Translations under genes and position numbers: made by a program | Origin: an uncultured Kouleothrix sp. | GTDB taxonomy: Bacteria; Chloroflexota; Chloroflexia; Chloroflexales; Roseiflexaceae | Length of the DNA: 5,121 nucleotides | Direction of reading: 5' to 3' | Assembly: GCA_937858455.1 (NCBI GenBank) | Contig: CALLYN010000276.1 | Span: 1-5,121, forward strand | Notes under the pieces: generated by a model | What the model saw: the letters and a program-made list of their open reading frames with translations, nothing else | What the model was told of the DNA's origin: nothing | Databases searched by the model: none | Shown: positions 4,556-5,121 of the stretch, piece by piece | Layout: each line of letters starts with the position of its first letter | How positions within the stretch are numbered: the stretch's first letter is position 1

Positions 4556-5121
4556 ATGTCCCTGACGACATATATCGCGGCCATGCCCAAGGTTGAGCTC
4601 CATGTGCATCTCGAGGGCTCGGTGCGCCCCGAGACGCTGCTTGAGCTTGCCAGGCGCCACGGCATGCCCCTGCCGGCTCAGACGGTCGCCGGCCTGCGGG
4701 AGTGGTACACATTCACCGATTTCGGCCACTTCATCCAGGTGTATCGCCTTCTGTCGGCCTGCATCCGCACGACCGACGACATCGAGCTGGTTGCGCGCGA
4801 GTTTCTGGCCGGCCAGGCGGCGCAGAATGTGCGCTACAGCGAGGTGACATACACGGCATATACGCATTATGCCCAGAAGGGCCTGCCGTTTGCCGACCAG
4901 CTGGCGGCGCTCAACCGCGCTCGCGCCTGGGCCGTGCGCGAGCTGGGCGTCGATATGGGCCTGATCGTAGATATCGACCGCTCGATGCCCGCCGAGGATA
5001 GCCTGCTGGTGGCGGATTGGGCGATCGGCGCGGCAGGCAATGGCGTGGTGGCGCTGGGCCTGGGCGGCCCCGAGGTTGGCCACCCGCCCGAGAAGCACCG
5101 CGCCGCGTTTGCGCGCGCGCG
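4556..5121 (+). CDS. add: N-terminal part of an adenosine deaminase family protein (runs off the window)
   Basis: From the ATG at 4556 the frame is open to the window end, giving 188 complete codons, about half of the usual 330-350. Adenosine deaminases remove the 6-amino group of adenosine (to inosine) with a zinc-bound water in a TIM barrel. The first strand carries the metal motif MPKVELHVHLEGS (10-22), with H16 and H18 as zinc ligands. RPETLLELARRHG follows, then WYTFTDFGHFIQVY (50-63) and the strand ending GLGGPE (168-173) that usually precedes the third ligand His, which lies outside. The usual YxEVRFSP strand reads YSEVTYTAYTH (94-104), so substrate assignment is open. Related deaminases act on adenine or, in menaquinone synthesis, on 6-amino-6-deoxyfutalosine. 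No signal peptide is present, so it is cytosolic. A weak ribosome binding site, GGAAAAGG, ends 11 nt before the ATG. It may share a transcript with the VanZ-like gene 64 bp upstream. Confidence 0.9.
   Translation, partial: MSLTTYIAAMPKVELHVHLEGSVRPETLLELARRHGMPLPAQTVAGLREWYTFTDFGHFIQVYRLLSACIRTTDDIELVAREFLAGQAAQNVRYSEVTYTAYTHYAQKGLPFADQLAALNRARAWAVRELGVDMGLIVDIDRSMPAEDSLLVADWAIGAAGNGVVALGLGGPEVGHPPEKHRAAFARA

Noticed and set aside
4547..5098. Minus-strand open frame of 183 codons
   Set aside because: It lies opposite the adenosine deaminase family gene, whose zinc motif and other signatures are in the plus frame.
1..5121. CRISPR array, insertion sequence, phage attachment site at the tRNA, or a defence system
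   Set aside because: No regularly spaced repeats, terminal inverted repeats, transposase or integrase sequence were seen. No repeat of the tRNA 3' end occurs elsewhere in the window.

Overview
The window is GC-rich throughout, with dense genes, short intergenic gaps and strong G/C preference at third codon positions. A lipoprotein with a Pro/Ala/Thr linker and the style of the deaminase N-terminus suggest a filamentous Chloroflexota bacterium (Roseiflexus/Kouleothrix-like). That placement is an impression from family resemblance, not a computed result.

The layout is two transcription blocks diverging from a 122-bp gap at 2031-2152. Leftward on the minus strand come an M20-family peptidase homologue (690-2030), a tRNA with anticodon CAT (545-620), and the N-terminal part of a secreted protein of unknown function that leaves the window at base 1 (1-349). 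Each of these three has its own recognisable promoter with an extended -10 (TGn plus hexamer), and a strong rho-independent terminator (494-524) follows the tRNA. Rightward on the plus strand come a family 5 (peptide/nickel type) ABC substrate-binding lipoprotein (2153-3976), a small VanZ-like membrane protein (4075-4491), and the N-terminal part of an adenosine deaminase family enzyme (4556 to beyond the window). The three plus-strand genes are 98 and 64 bp apart with no convincing terminator between them and may be co-transcribed.

The most notable point is the M20 homologue. The frame is intact, with a good promoter and ribosome binding site, but almost every residue needed for zinc chemistry is replaced. 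The catalytic Glu and three of the metal ligands are gone, as are the dimerisation-domain His and Arg positions, while the HxD motif and the first bridging Asp remain. It looks like a maintained pseudoenzyme rather than a decayed gene. It stands divergent to a peptide-type binding lipoprotein that has no permease or ATPase gene next to it, so a binding or sensing role is possible but unproven.

No CRISPR array, insertion sequence, phage gene or defence cassette is visible. No stretch of more than 300 bases lacks a gene. The remaining points of interest are regulatory: a consensus tRNA promoter whose -35 box contains the upstream stop codon, a terminator-like hairpin inside the predicted tRNA leader, and a probable tRNA-Ile2 that could be mislabelled as tRNA-Met.
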